Assembly: GCA_902478935.1 (NCBI GenBank)
Contig: CABSMV010000078.1
Coordinates: 1-9,380 of the forward strand
Direction of reading: 5' to 3'
Length of the DNA stretch: 9,380 nt
DNA from: an uncultured Collinsella sp.
GTDB lineage: Bacteria > Actinomycetota > Coriobacteriia > Coriobacteriales > Coriobacteriaceae
Part shown: piece by piece, positions 1 through 6,171 of the stretch
Numbering within the stretch: position 1 is the stretch's first letter
Layout: each line of letters begins with the position of its first letter
The notes under the pieces: model-generated
What the model was told of the DNA's origin: nothing
Databases searched by the model: none
What the model saw: the letters and a program-made list of their open reading frames with translations, nothing else
Translations under genes and position numbers: made by a program

Positions 1-39
1 TAGAGTTCGTCGGCAGCGTCAGATGTGTATAAGAGACAG
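1..39 (+). other. Nextera (Tn5) sequencing adapter left at the sequence end
   Basis: Positions 7-39 match, base for base from memory, the 33-nt Illumina Nextera read-1 transposase adapter. The last 19 bases (21-39, AGATGTGTATAAGAGACAG) are the Tn5 mosaic end. The preceding six bases (TAGAGT) sit where the i5 index lies in a library molecule and look like the tail of such an index. This segment is library-preparation DNA, not genome. Read in frame with pgk it adds the false peptide start MYKRQ to the truncated protein, which should not be kept. Genomic sequence begins at base 40. Confidence 0.97.
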
Positions 40-252
40 TTCGACAACTTCGCTCACGGCACCCAGGCTATCGCCGAGGCTGTCGCCGAGGCCGACTGCA
101 CCTCGATCATCGGCGGTGGCGACTCCGTCGCAGCTGTCAACAAGTTCAACCTGGCCGACAAGATGAGCTGGATCTCCACCGGTGGTGGCGCTTCCATGGA
201 GCTCGTCGAGGGTAAGGCCCTGCCCGGAGTGGAGGCGCTTCTCGATGCCTAA
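40..252 (+). CDS. pgk: Phosphoglycerate kinase, C-terminal fragment (5' end missing)
   Basis: Phosphoglycerate kinase transfers phosphate between 1,3-bisphosphoglycerate and ADP in cytosolic glycolysis. Only the last 70 codons are here, out of about 390-415 in the family. They carry the two glycine-rich signatures of the C-terminal nucleotide-binding lobe: IIGGGDSVAAVNKF with the following LADKMSWISTGGGAS, then the usual ending ELVEGKALPGVEALLDA. The truncation is technical: the fragment starts exactly at the adapter junction at base 40, so the gene is probably intact in the organism. The stop codon TAA at 250-252 lies inside the start of tpiA, which overlaps by 8 nt, so the two genes are co-transcribed and probably translationally coupled. 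Confidence 0.96.
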   Translation, partial: FDNFAHGTQAIAEAVAEADCTSIIGGGDSVAAVNKFNLADKMSWISTGGGASMELVEGKALPGVEALLDA

Positions 253-1012
253 TCGCACCCTTCTTATCGCTGGTAACTGGAAGATGAACAACGACGTCGC
301 CGAGGCTGCCAAGCTCGCCGACGAGCTGGCCCAGGCTCTGCCCGAGGTTCCGGCTGGCGTCGAGGTGCTCGTCTGCCCTCCGACCATCGACATCACTACG
401 GTCCATGACCGCATTCAGGCTGCCCCCATCGCCCTCGGTGCACAGAACGTGTACTGGGAGGCCAAGGGTGCTTTCACCGGTGAGTCTTCTTGCGACATGC
501 TCAAGTCCGCTGGCTGCACCTACTGCATCATCGGTCACTCCGAGCGTCGCGACTACTTCCACGAGACCGACGAGGACCAGAACAAGAAGGCCAAGGCTCT
601 CGTTGCCGCCGGTCTTGTTCCCGTCTTCTGCTGCGGTGAGTCCCTTGAGGTTCGCGAGGCCGGCACCTATGTCGAGCACGTCGTGAACCAGGTCAAGGCA
701 GGCCTTGCTGGCCTTGAGATCACCTGCCCCAAGCAGGTCGTCGTCGCCTACGAGCCCATCTGGGCCATCGGCACCGGCAAGACCGCTACCGCCGAGGACG
801 CTCAGGAGGTCTGCGGCGCTATCCGTGAGACCCTCAAGGAGATGTTCGGCGAGGAGCTCGCCAACGGCATCCGTGTTCTCTACGGCGGTTCCGCCAAGCC
901 CGGCAACATTGCCGAGCTCGTCGCCAAGCCCGACGTTGACGGCGCCCTCGTGGGCGGCGCTTCGCTCAAGGCTGCCGACTTCGCCTCTATGGTCGTCAAG
1001 GCAGGCGAGTAG
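245..1012 (+). CDS. tpiA: Triosephosphate isomerase
   Basis: Interconverts dihydroxyacetone phosphate and glyceraldehyde 3-phosphate in the cytosol. The 255-aa product has the usual length for this TIM-barrel enzyme. Visible landmarks are GNWKMN with the substrate-binding Lys13, IIGHSERR with the electrophilic His98, the catalytic base Glu170 in AYEPIWAIGTGKT (which runs into the flexible loop 6), and the phosphate-binding LYGGSAKPGN (residues 212-221) and ALVGGAS (234-240). All key residues are present. The start at 245 is chosen because the protein begins correctly (MPNRTLLIAGNWK) and GGAGG at 231-235 lies 9 nt upstream. The reading frame stays open further upstream inside pgk, but that extension has no homology-like sequence. 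It overlaps the pgk stop by 8 nt, and gpmI starts 5 nt after its own stop. Confidence 0.98.
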   Translation: MPNRTLLIAGNWKMNNDVAEAAKLADELAQALPEVPAGVEVLVCPPTIDITTVHDRIQAAPIALGAQNVYWEAKGAFTGESSCDMLKSAGCTYCIIGHSERRDYFHETDEDQNKKAKALVAAGLVPVFCCGESLEVREAGTYVEHVVNQVKAGLAGLEITCPKQVVVAYEPIWAIGTGKTATAEDAQEVCGAIRETLKEMFGEELANGIRVLYGGSAKPGNIAELVAKPDVDGALVGGASLKAADFASMVVKAGE

Positions 1013-1017
1013 GACAT

Positions 1018-2571
1018 ATGGCACAGCGTCATCTTCCTGCACTCCTGATCATCATGGATGGTTGCGGCCTTGCTCCGGCTGATGGCGAGAACGCCGTCGC
1101 CGCTGCCAAGACGCCCTTCCTTGATAACCTGTACGAGAAGTACCCCCACACCACGCTCGGCGCTTCGGGCGAGGACGTGGGTCTTCCCGATGGCCAGATG
1201 GGTAACTCCGAGGTGGGTCACCTCAACATCGGTGCCGGACGCATCGTGTTCCAGGAGCTTTCGCGCATCAACAACGCCATCAAGGACGGCTCCATCGCCA
1301 AGAACGAGGTCTTCGTCAAGGCTATGGACGACGTCAAGGCTGACGGCAAGACTCTCCACCTCATGGGCCTTATGAGCCCTGGCGGTGTTCATTCTCACAT
1401 GAACCACGTCGAGGCTCTGGTCAAGATGGCTGCCGAGCACGGTGTCAAGACCGTTCGCGTCCACGCCTTCATGGATGGTCGCGACGTCGACCCGCAGTCC
1501 GGTGCCGGTTACATGAGTGAGTTCTGCGCCTTCCTGGCTAAGATTTCCGAGGAGACCGGTTGCGACGCTCGCGTTGCCACCGTCTCGGGCCGTTATTGGG
1601 CCATGGACCGCGACAATCGTTGGGAGCGCATCCAGCGCGCCTACGACGTCATGGTCAACGCGTCCGATACTGATACCGACCCCGTTGCCGGTATCAAGGC
1701 CTACTACGAGAAGGATCCGCGCGGCGACGAGTTCGTCGAGCCCTTCGCTGCCCACAACGAGGGCATCCACGAGGGCGACGCGGCCATCTTCTTCAACTTC
1801 CGTCCCGACCGCGCTCGTCAGATGACCCGTGTGTTCACGGACAAGGAGTTCGACGGCTTTGAGCGCGAGCAGATCAAGCTTTCGCACTTTGTGACGATGA
1901 CCGAGTACGATCCGACGTTTGACGTCGAGGTCGCCTTCCCCAAGACGTTCCCCGAGAACGTCCTGGCCGACGTTATCGCCGCCAATGGCCTGAAGCAGCT
2001 GCATACCGCCGAGACCGAGAAGTACGCCCATGTGACGTTCTTCCTCAACGGCGGCATCGAGGAGCCCAAGGAGGGCGAGGAGCGCGTGCTCGTCGCTTCC
2101 CCCAAGGTCGCTACCTACGATCTGCAGCCCGAGATGAGCGCTCCCGAGGTTACCGAGAAGCTCGTCGCCGCCATCAACGAGGATCGCGCTGATTTCTACA
2201 TCGTGAACTTCGCGAACTGCGACATGGTTGGTCACACCGGTGTCTTCGACGCCGCCGTTAAGGCCGTCGAGGCTGTTGACGATGCCCTGTCCAAGGTTGT
2301 CCCGGCGATTCTCGCTAAGGGCGGCTTTGCACTGATTACCGCCGATCACGGCAACGCCGATCACATGTTTGACGTTGCTTCCGACGGTTCCAAGCATCCG
2401 TTTACGGCTCATACCACCAACCGTGTGCCGTTCATCATCGTTGATGAGAAGGCACAGCTCACCGGTATCGAGGACGGCCGTCTTTCCGATATCGCTCCGA
2501 CCATGCTCACCATGGCTGGTATTGAGCCTTCCGCCGAGATGACGGGTCGCGTGCTCGCCACCGAGGCCTAA
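1018..2571 (+). CDS. gpmI: 2,3-bisphosphoglycerate-independent phosphoglycerate mutase
   Basis: Converts 3-phosphoglycerate to 2-phosphoglycerate without the 2,3-bisphosphoglycerate cofactor. It belongs to the metal-dependent alkaline-phosphatase superfamily. The 517-aa length is normal. Metal and catalytic motifs appear in order: MDG with Asp14, QMGNSEVGH with the phospho-accepting Ser64, PGGVHSH with His125, FMDGRDVDP (151-159), GRYWAMDRDNRWER (191-204), NFRPDRARQ (260-268), AETEKYAHVTFF (331-342), NCDMVGHTG with Asp402 and His406, TADHGNADHM with Asp443 and His444, and AHTTNRVPF with His465. No expected residue is missing. Only 5 nt separate it from tpiA. The ribosome-binding signal is weak (AGGA at 1011-1014 is very close to ATG), so re-initiation by ribosomes finishing tpiA is likely. 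It is the last gene before a strong terminator. Confidence 0.98.
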   Translation: MAQRHLPALLIIMDGCGLAPADGENAVAAAKTPFLDNLYEKYPHTTLGASGEDVGLPDGQMGNSEVGHLNIGAGRIVFQELSRINNAIKDGSIAKNEVFVKAMDDVKADGKTLHLMGLMSPGGVHSHMNHVEALVKMAAEHGVKTVRVHAFMDGRDVDPQSGAGYMSEFCAFLAKISEETGCDARVATVSGRYWAMDRDNRWERIQRAYDVMVNASDTDTDPVAGIKAYYEKDPRGDEFVEPFAAHNEGIHEGDAAIFFNFRPDRARQMTRVFTDKEFDGFEREQIKLSHFVTMTEYDPTFDVEVAFPKTFPENVLADVIAANGLKQLHTAETEKYAHVTFFLNGGIEEPKEGEERVLVASPKVATYDLQPEMSAPEVTEKLVAAINEDRADFYIVNFANCDMVGHTGVFDAAVKAVEAVDDALSKVVPAILAKGGFALITADHGNADHMFDVASDGSKHPFTAHTTNRVPFIIVDEKAQLTGIEDGRLSDIAPTMLTMAGIEPSAEMTGRVLATEA

Positions 2572-2572
2572 G

Positions 2573-2593
2573 AGAAAACTCCAAGCGTTTTCT
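2573..2593 (+). other. A/T-rich hairpin just after gpmI
   Basis: A perfect 7-bp inverted repeat (AGAAAAC at 2573-2579, GTTTTCT at 2587-2593) with a 7-nt loop starts two bases after the gpmI stop codon and 4 nt before the strong terminator hairpin. There is no run of T after it, so it is not a terminator by itself. It may protect the transcript 3' end or be incidental. Confidence 0.45.
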
Positions 2594-2597
2594 TGCA

Positions 2598-2630
2598 GGG
2601 GGTTGCCCATATTCGGGCAACCCCCTTTTT
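2598..2630 (+). terminator. Rho-independent terminator of the pgk-tpiA-gpmI unit
   Basis: GGGGGTTGCCC (2598-2608) pairs perfectly over 11 bp with GGGCAACCCCC (2615-2625) around a 6-nt loop, and TTTTT (2626-2630) follows at once. Position and polarity fit termination of the glycolytic operon 27 nt after gpmI. Confidence 0.95.
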
Positions 2631-2689
2631 GGTATTTCTGCCATTTCCGCACCGTCCCCGAGTGGCAGGTAGGGGAGAGCGGGGGATTG

Positions 2690-2698
2690 TGGTACAGT
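2690..2698 (+). promoter_or_regulatory. Probable extended -10 promoter of secG
   Basis: TGGTACAGT has the TGn element directly ahead of TACAGT, a 4-of-6 match to TATAAT. No convincing -35 box lies 16-18 nt upstream, where the sequence is G-rich, which is usual for extended -10 promoters. It sits 36 nt before the secG start and downstream of the gpmI terminator, so secG needs a promoter here. The assignment is inferred from pattern and position. Confidence 0.45.
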
Positions 2699-2734
2699 AC
2701 TGGAGTTTGAATTGTTCTATTAAGGAGCTTATCT

Positions 2735-2989
2735 ATGGGTCCGTTCCAGATTCTTCTGTTTGTCGTTTGGGCTGTTTCTGCCGTGGCGCTGACGATTCTC
2801 GTCCTGATGCATTCCGGTAAGGGTACCGGCGTTTCGGATATGATCGCTAGCTCGCTGTATAACTCCAGCTCTGCCACAGGCGTTATGGAGCAGAACCTCG
2901 ACCGCCTGACCGTCATCATGGCTGTCGTGTTTGCCGTGTGCGTCGTGCTGTGCATGTTCTTCTTCCCGCAGGGCATCGTGGGCTACTAA
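2735..2989 (+). CDS. secG: Preprotein translocase subunit SecG
   Basis: SecG is the small accessory subunit of the SecYEG channel in the cytoplasmic membrane and assists protein export. The 84-aa product has the family layout: a first membrane helix at about residues 4-25, a polar loop holding the SecG-type segment MHSGKGTGVSDMI (25-37), and a second helix at about residues 58-78. The start is supported by AAGGAG at 2722-2727, 7 nt ahead of ATG. Length and topology are typical. The gene stands alone between two terminators with its own likely promoter. Its position directly after gpmI reflects a gene order common in actinobacteria rather than a metabolic link. Confidence 0.93.
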   Translation: MGPFQILLFVVWAVSAVALTILVLMHSGKGTGVSDMIASSLYNSSSATGVMEQNLDRLTVIMAVVFAVCVVLCMFFFPQGIVGY

Positions 2990-3012
2990 TCACGAGCCGC
3001 ATAAGTACTTGT

Positions 3013-3043
3013 AAAGGGTTCCGCAAGTGCGGGACCCTTTTTT
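3013..3043 (+). terminator. Rho-independent terminator of secG
   Basis: A 12-bp stem (3013-3024 AAAGGGTTCCGC with 3029-3040 GCGGGACCCTTT, one T-G wobble) closes on a 4-nt loop and runs into a T-tract at 3038-3043. It lies 23 nt after the secG stop. Confidence 0.93.
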
Positions 3044-3135
3044 ATTTACATATTCGTAACAGAGTCAAAAATATCACCACATACTGCGCCCAAATAAAGA
3101 AATTCTCGACCGTTAACCGGAATTAGCCCCAAATC

Positions 3136-3198
3136 GTGCATAAAATGCGCTACTGTATTGCAAAACGTTGGTCCGCTGTGCATAACCAGCCATAGCGG
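3136..3198 (+). promoter_or_regulatory. Candidate promoter/operator region of the peptide-importer operon
   Basis: The 242-bp gap between secG and the binding-protein gene contains no gene I can support. Promoter candidates are TTGCAA (3158-3163) with a 17-nt spacer to CATAAC (3181-3186), each 4 of 6 to consensus, or TAAAAT at 3141-3146 without a clear -35. The octamer GTGCATAA occurs twice (3136-3143 and 3178-3185), 42 bp apart. An imperfect inverted repeat (CCGCTGTG 3173-3180, CATAGCGG 3191-3198) overlaps the second copy and the CATAAC box. This could be an operator, but short repeats of this size also arise by chance, and I cannot choose between the promoters. Confidence 0.3.
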
Positions 3199-3285
3199 CG
3201 GGCGGCGTTTTGATGGTTCGGATCGGATTGTCTCGACATGTGTCCGACTGAACACTTCTTTGTCCTATCTCATAAGGAGGATGGC

Positions 3286-4962
3286 ATGGCTGATTCTATG
3301 TTCCACCAGCCCGTTATGGGTCGTCGCGCCTTTGTCGGCGGCACCCTCGCTGCGAGCTCCATGGCTTTTCTTGCCGCATGCGGCAAGAAGGGCGGCGACG
3401 CTTCCGGTTCTGAGTCCGGTTCGACGCTGAACTTCTACATCAACAACCCGGTCTGCATCGACCCCTACAATGTCCAGGAGGACCAGGGCACTCAGGTCGA
3501 GTACCAGCTCTTTGACGCTCTGACCTCTTATGACGCCGAGAAGGGCGAGATCGTTCCGCTGGCTTGCGAGTCCTTTGAGGCCAACGACGACGCCACCGAG
3601 TTTACCTTCAAGATCAAGAAGGCCAAGTTCCACAACGGTGACGACGTTACCTCCAAGTCCTTCAAGCTCGGTTGGGAGCGTCTGGTCAACACCAAGTCGG
3701 CTGTCGCTACCGAGTACGGCCCTTCCGAGGTCTCCTATCACCTCTCCATGGTCGAGGGCTATGACGATCTGCTTGCCGGTAACGCTACCGAGCTCAGCGG
3801 TGTTACCTGCCCCGACGATGAGACCCTCGTCGTCAAGCTGGCTTCCGCTTACGCCGACTTCCCCTTCGTCGCCTCTCACCCGGCTCTGGCCCCGGTTCCC
3901 GAGTGCGCCGAGTCCGATGTCAAGAGCTTCTACCTTGCCCCGGTCGGTAACGGCCCGTTCATGATGGACGGCAAGTGGGAGGATGGCCAGGAGATCAACG
4001 TCAAGAAGTTCGACGATTACTATGGCGACAAGGCCAAGATCGATGGCATCCACTTCCAGGTCATCAAGGATATGGAGACCGCCTACAAGGAGTTCCAGGC
4101 CGGTAACCTCGATGTCTGCGACGTTCCCGTTGCTCAGATCGATGCCGCCAAGAAGGATCGCGGCGTGTCCAAGGACGGCTACACCATGGGTGACGGCGAG
4201 CGCATGCTGCTCGGCGCCGAGCCTTCCACCTACTACCTGACTTGCAACAACACGGCCGAGCCGTTCAACAACGCCGACCTGCGCAGGGGTATCTCCCTGG
4301 CCATCAACCGTGAGGCCATCTGCAAGACCATCTTCAAGGGCACCCGTACCCCCGCCGACGGCATTGTTCCTCCGGGCATCGATGGCTACAAGGAGGGCGC
4401 ATGGGAGTTCTGCGCCTACGACGTCGACAAGGCTAACGAGTACCTCGACAAGGTTGCTCCTGCCGACGCCAACGGTAGCCGTGGCATTAACGTGAAGCTG
4501 TCCTACAACCAGGACGGTGGCCACAAGGAGATCATGGAGTCCATCATCGGCGACCTCGCCAAGGTGGGCATCGACGCCGTCTCCGATACCCCCGAGTGGT
4601 CTGCCCTGCTTGAGCAGTACCAGAACTTCGACTATGAGTTCGGTCGTCTGGGCTGGATTGCCGACTACCCGATCATGGACAACTTCCTGTATCCGCTGTT
4701 CCACTCCGACTCCCTCGGTGGCGACAACCGCTCTGGTTACAACAACCCCGAGTTCGACGCCAAGGTCGACGAGGCCCGTACCACGGTTGACGACGAAGAG
4801 CGCGTCGCTAAGATGCAGGAGGCCGACGCAATGGTCGCTGCCGACTGCCCGGTCATCCCGATTATGTTCTACACGCACACCGTCGCCGGCTCCGATCGCA
4901 TCAAGCACCTCTATGTCGATCCGCAGAAGCACGCCGATCTGGGTACCGCTGAGCTCGCCTAA
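3286..4962 (+). CDS. Peptide ABC transporter substrate-binding lipoprotein (OppA/DppA type, SBP family 5)
   Basis: Captures peptides outside the membrane and delivers them to the permeases encoded next. The 558-aa product begins with a lipoprotein signal: a twin-arginine segment GRRAFVGG (residues 12-19), a hydrophobic stretch, and the lipobox LAAC with Cys32 as the probable lipidated residue. The twin Arg followed by x-Phe-Val suggests Tat rather than Sec export. Family landmarks are KFHNGDDVTS (about 114-123), VGNGPFMM (220-227) and GWIADYPIMDNFLYPLF (456-472), all typical of extracellular solute-binding family 5. The start at 3286 is fixed by AAGGAGG at 3274-3280, 5 nt upstream; the open frame back to 3238 adds residues without an RBS. 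The true ligand (di- or oligopeptide, nickel or other) cannot be read from sequence, so I give no symbol. It is the first gene of the importer operon. Confidence 0.93.
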   Translation: MADSMFHQPVMGRRAFVGGTLAASSMAFLAACGKKGGDASGSESGSTLNFYINNPVCIDPYNVQEDQGTQVEYQLFDALTSYDAEKGEIVPLACESFEANDDATEFTFKIKKAKFHNGDDVTSKSFKLGWERLVNTKSAVATEYGPSEVSYHLSMVEGYDDLLAGNATELSGVTCPDDETLVVKLASAYADFPFVASHPALAPVPECAESDVKSFYLAPVGNGPFMMDGKWEDGQEINVKKFDDYYGDKAKIDGIHFQVIKDMETAYKEFQAGNLDVCDVPVAQIDAAKKDRGVSKDGYTMGDGERMLLGAEPSTYYLTCNNTAEPFNNADLRRGISLAINREAICKTIFKGTRTPADGIVPPGIDGYKEGAWEFCAYDVDKANEYLDKVAPADANGSRGINVKLSYNQDGGHKEIMESIIGDLAKVGIDAVSDTPEWSALLEQYQNFDYEFGRLGWIADYPIMDNFLYPLFHSDSLGGDNRSGYNNPEFDAKVDEARTTVDDEERVAKMQEADAMVAADCPVIPIMFYTHTVAGSDRIKHLYVDPQKHADLGTAELA

Positions 4963-4992
4963 GAGTTTTGCAGCTTCCGTGAGGGTCAAGTA

Positions 4993-5022
4993 TTTACGTA
5001 GACCTCATGGGAAACATACAGT
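4993..5022 (+). promoter_or_regulatory. Weak candidate internal promoter ahead of the permease genes
   Basis: TTTACG (4993-4998, 4 of 6 to TTGACA), an 18-nt spacer and TACAGT (5017-5022, 4 of 6 to TATAAT, the same hexamer as in front of secG) could form a promoter for the permease and ATPase genes. Matches this weak are common by chance, so it is listed only as a possibility. Confidence 0.2.
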
Positions 5023-5060
5023 TCTCCCTAACCTGGGGTAAACTGGCTGATGGTAATTTT

Positions 5061-5097
5061 GGGATGCCGGTCTGGCGATCGGCATCCCATTTAGGTT
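5061..5097 (+). terminator. Strong intercistronic hairpin (possible attenuator or mRNA-stabilising element)
   Basis: GGGATGCCGGTC (5061-5072) pairs with GATCGGCATCCC (5077-5088) over 12 bp with one G-T wobble and a TGGC tetraloop. The following bases ATTTAGGTT are only partly T-rich, so termination would be incomplete at best. It lies between the binding-protein gene and the first permease, where solute-importer operons often have a hairpin that lets the binding-protein message outlast or outnumber the downstream message. The hairpin is directly visible; its effect is inferred. Confidence 0.6.
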
Positions 5098-5099
5098 AA

Positions 5100-5115
5100 T
5101 CCCTAGATAGGGGAG
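5100..5115 (+). promoter_or_regulatory. Ribosome-binding site of the first permease, possibly masked by a small hairpin
   Basis: AGGGGAG (5109-5115) is the Shine-Dalgarno sequence, 4 nt before ATG at 5120. The bases just ahead, TCCCT (5100-5104), can pair with GGGGA (5110-5114), giving a small stem over the binding site. This could lower permease translation relative to the binding protein. The stem is short and its effect is inferred. Confidence 0.4.
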
Positions 5116-5119
5116 TGGT

Positions 5120-6157
5120 ATGGGTAAGTACATCGTTAAACGTGTGCTTCAGTTCATCCCGGTATTTTTGGGCGTTACGCTGATTCTGTTCGCCCTCCAG
5201 AATATCGTGCCGGGAGATCCGATCAAGCTGATCGGTGGAGACAAGGCTCTGTCCCCCGAGGTGGAGCTTCAGCTTCGCGTCCGCTATCACCTGGTCCAGT
5301 CGGACGAGGACGGCAACGCGATCCTTGACGAGAACGGCGATCCCGTTCAAACGTCGCTCGTGGACCGTTACTTGTATTACATGAACGGCCTGCTTCATGG
5401 CGATCTGGGCAATTCGTATCAGCGCAAGCTGCCGGTTACGGAAATCTTTGCCCAGAAGTATCCGTATACGGTCAAACTTGCAGCGTGCGCCATCGTGCTC
5501 GAGGCAATCATGGGTATCGGTGCGGGTATCATTTCGGCGGTAAAGCGTTATTCCTTCTGGGATATTTTGGTAACGCTCACCACGTCGATCCTCGTCGCGG
5601 TCCCGGCCTTCTGGCTCGGCATGTTGCTGCAGCTGTTCTTTGGCGTCATCCTCAAGGACGCCACGGGCGGTGCATTCTCCATGCCGATCTCGGGTGCCGG
5701 CGGTTCCAGCTCTCAGTATCAGGATTGGATGCACTATGTGCTTCCGACCATTACGCTGGCTTCGGTTTCGACCGCCTATGCCGCCCGCATCATGCGCTCG
5801 CAGCTGCTTGACGTCATGAACCAGGATTACATCCGTACGGCAAAAGCCAAGGGTCTCTCCAATCGCGCGATCATCATCAAGCATGCGCTTAAGAATGCAC
5901 TCATCCCCGTCGTTACCTATATTGGTGTCGACTTTGGCGGCATGCTTTCGGGTGCCATCCTGACCGAGACGGTCTTCAACTGGCCCGGCATCGGCTATGA
6001 GGTCTATCGCGCCATTAGCATGCGTGACTGGCCCATCGTTATGGGCGGCGTTACGCTCATCGTCGTCGTCGTTATGGTGATCAACCTGCTCGTCGACATT
6101 AGCTATGCATTCCTCGACCCGCGCATCCGCCTTGGCGGTCCGTCGGATAAGGCCTAA
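5120..6157 (+). CDS. Peptide ABC transporter permease (OppB/DppB type)
   Basis: First membrane subunit of the peptide importer, forming the channel with the next gene's product. The 345-aa protein starts with the family N-terminus (GKYIVKRVLQFIPVFLGVT, leading into membrane helix 1 and NIVPGDP) and has further helices at about 120-142, 150-178, 262-285 and 308-330. The cytoplasmic EAA loop that docks on the ATPases is clear at 236-265 (DYIRTAKAKGLS, then KHALKNALIPV). The ending SYAFLDPRIRLG is also typical. An acidic stretch at about 59-78, with DEDGN and DENGD, lies in the outer loop where most relatives have a short LGLD-like turn, so this loop is longer than usual. The gene follows the binding protein by 157 nt and precedes the second permease by 14 nt. 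Confidence 0.95.
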   Translation: MGKYIVKRVLQFIPVFLGVTLILFALQNIVPGDPIKLIGGDKALSPEVELQLRVRYHLVQSDEDGNAILDENGDPVQTSLVDRYLYYMNGLLHGDLGNSYQRKLPVTEIFAQKYPYTVKLAACAIVLEAIMGIGAGIISAVKRYSFWDILVTLTTSILVAVPAFWLGMLLQLFFGVILKDATGGAFSMPISGAGGSSSQYQDWMHYVLPTITLASVSTAYAARIMRSQLLDVMNQDYIRTAKAKGLSNRAIIIKHALKNALIPVVTYIGVDFGGMLSGAILTETVFNWPGIGYEVYRAISMRDWPIVMGGVTLIVVVVMVINLLVDISYAFLDPRIRLGGPSDKA

Positions 6158-6171
6158 GGGAGGTACGTCTC

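Noticed and set aside
182..244. An upstream extension of tpiA by 21 codons
   Set aside because: The extension lies wholly in pgk, lacks homology-like sequence, and the start at 245 has a well-spaced Shine-Dalgarno and yields the normal TpiA N-terminus.
1..252. A naturally truncated or fused pgk, or a Tn5 insertion in the genome
   Set aside because: The mosaic end is joined to the synthetic Nextera primer tail, which does not occur in natural Tn5 or IS50 ends.
2593..2820. A plus-strand frame across the gpmI terminator and the start of secG
   Set aside because: It is translated terminator and leader sequence and overlaps secG in another frame.
880..2976. A 698-codon open frame on the minus strand opposite gpmI and secG
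   Set aside because: It runs antisense across gpmI, a terminator and secG, has no recognisable domain, and its composition (rich in Val, Gly, Asp, Leu, His) is what the complement of GAG/GTC/GAC-biased codons gives. The plus strand has clear protein families with all motifs.
3046..3255. A 69-codon minus-strand frame in the secG to binding-protein gap
   Set aside because: It begins with GTG behind only a weak AGGA, runs over the promoter region and ends beside the secG terminator. No family resemblance; more likely non-coding leader DNA.
3265..4989. A 574-codon minus-strand open frame covering the binding-protein gene
   Set aside because: It mirrors the real gene almost exactly, a shadow caused by C/G-ending codon bias, and shows no motif, signal or ribosome-binding site worth following.
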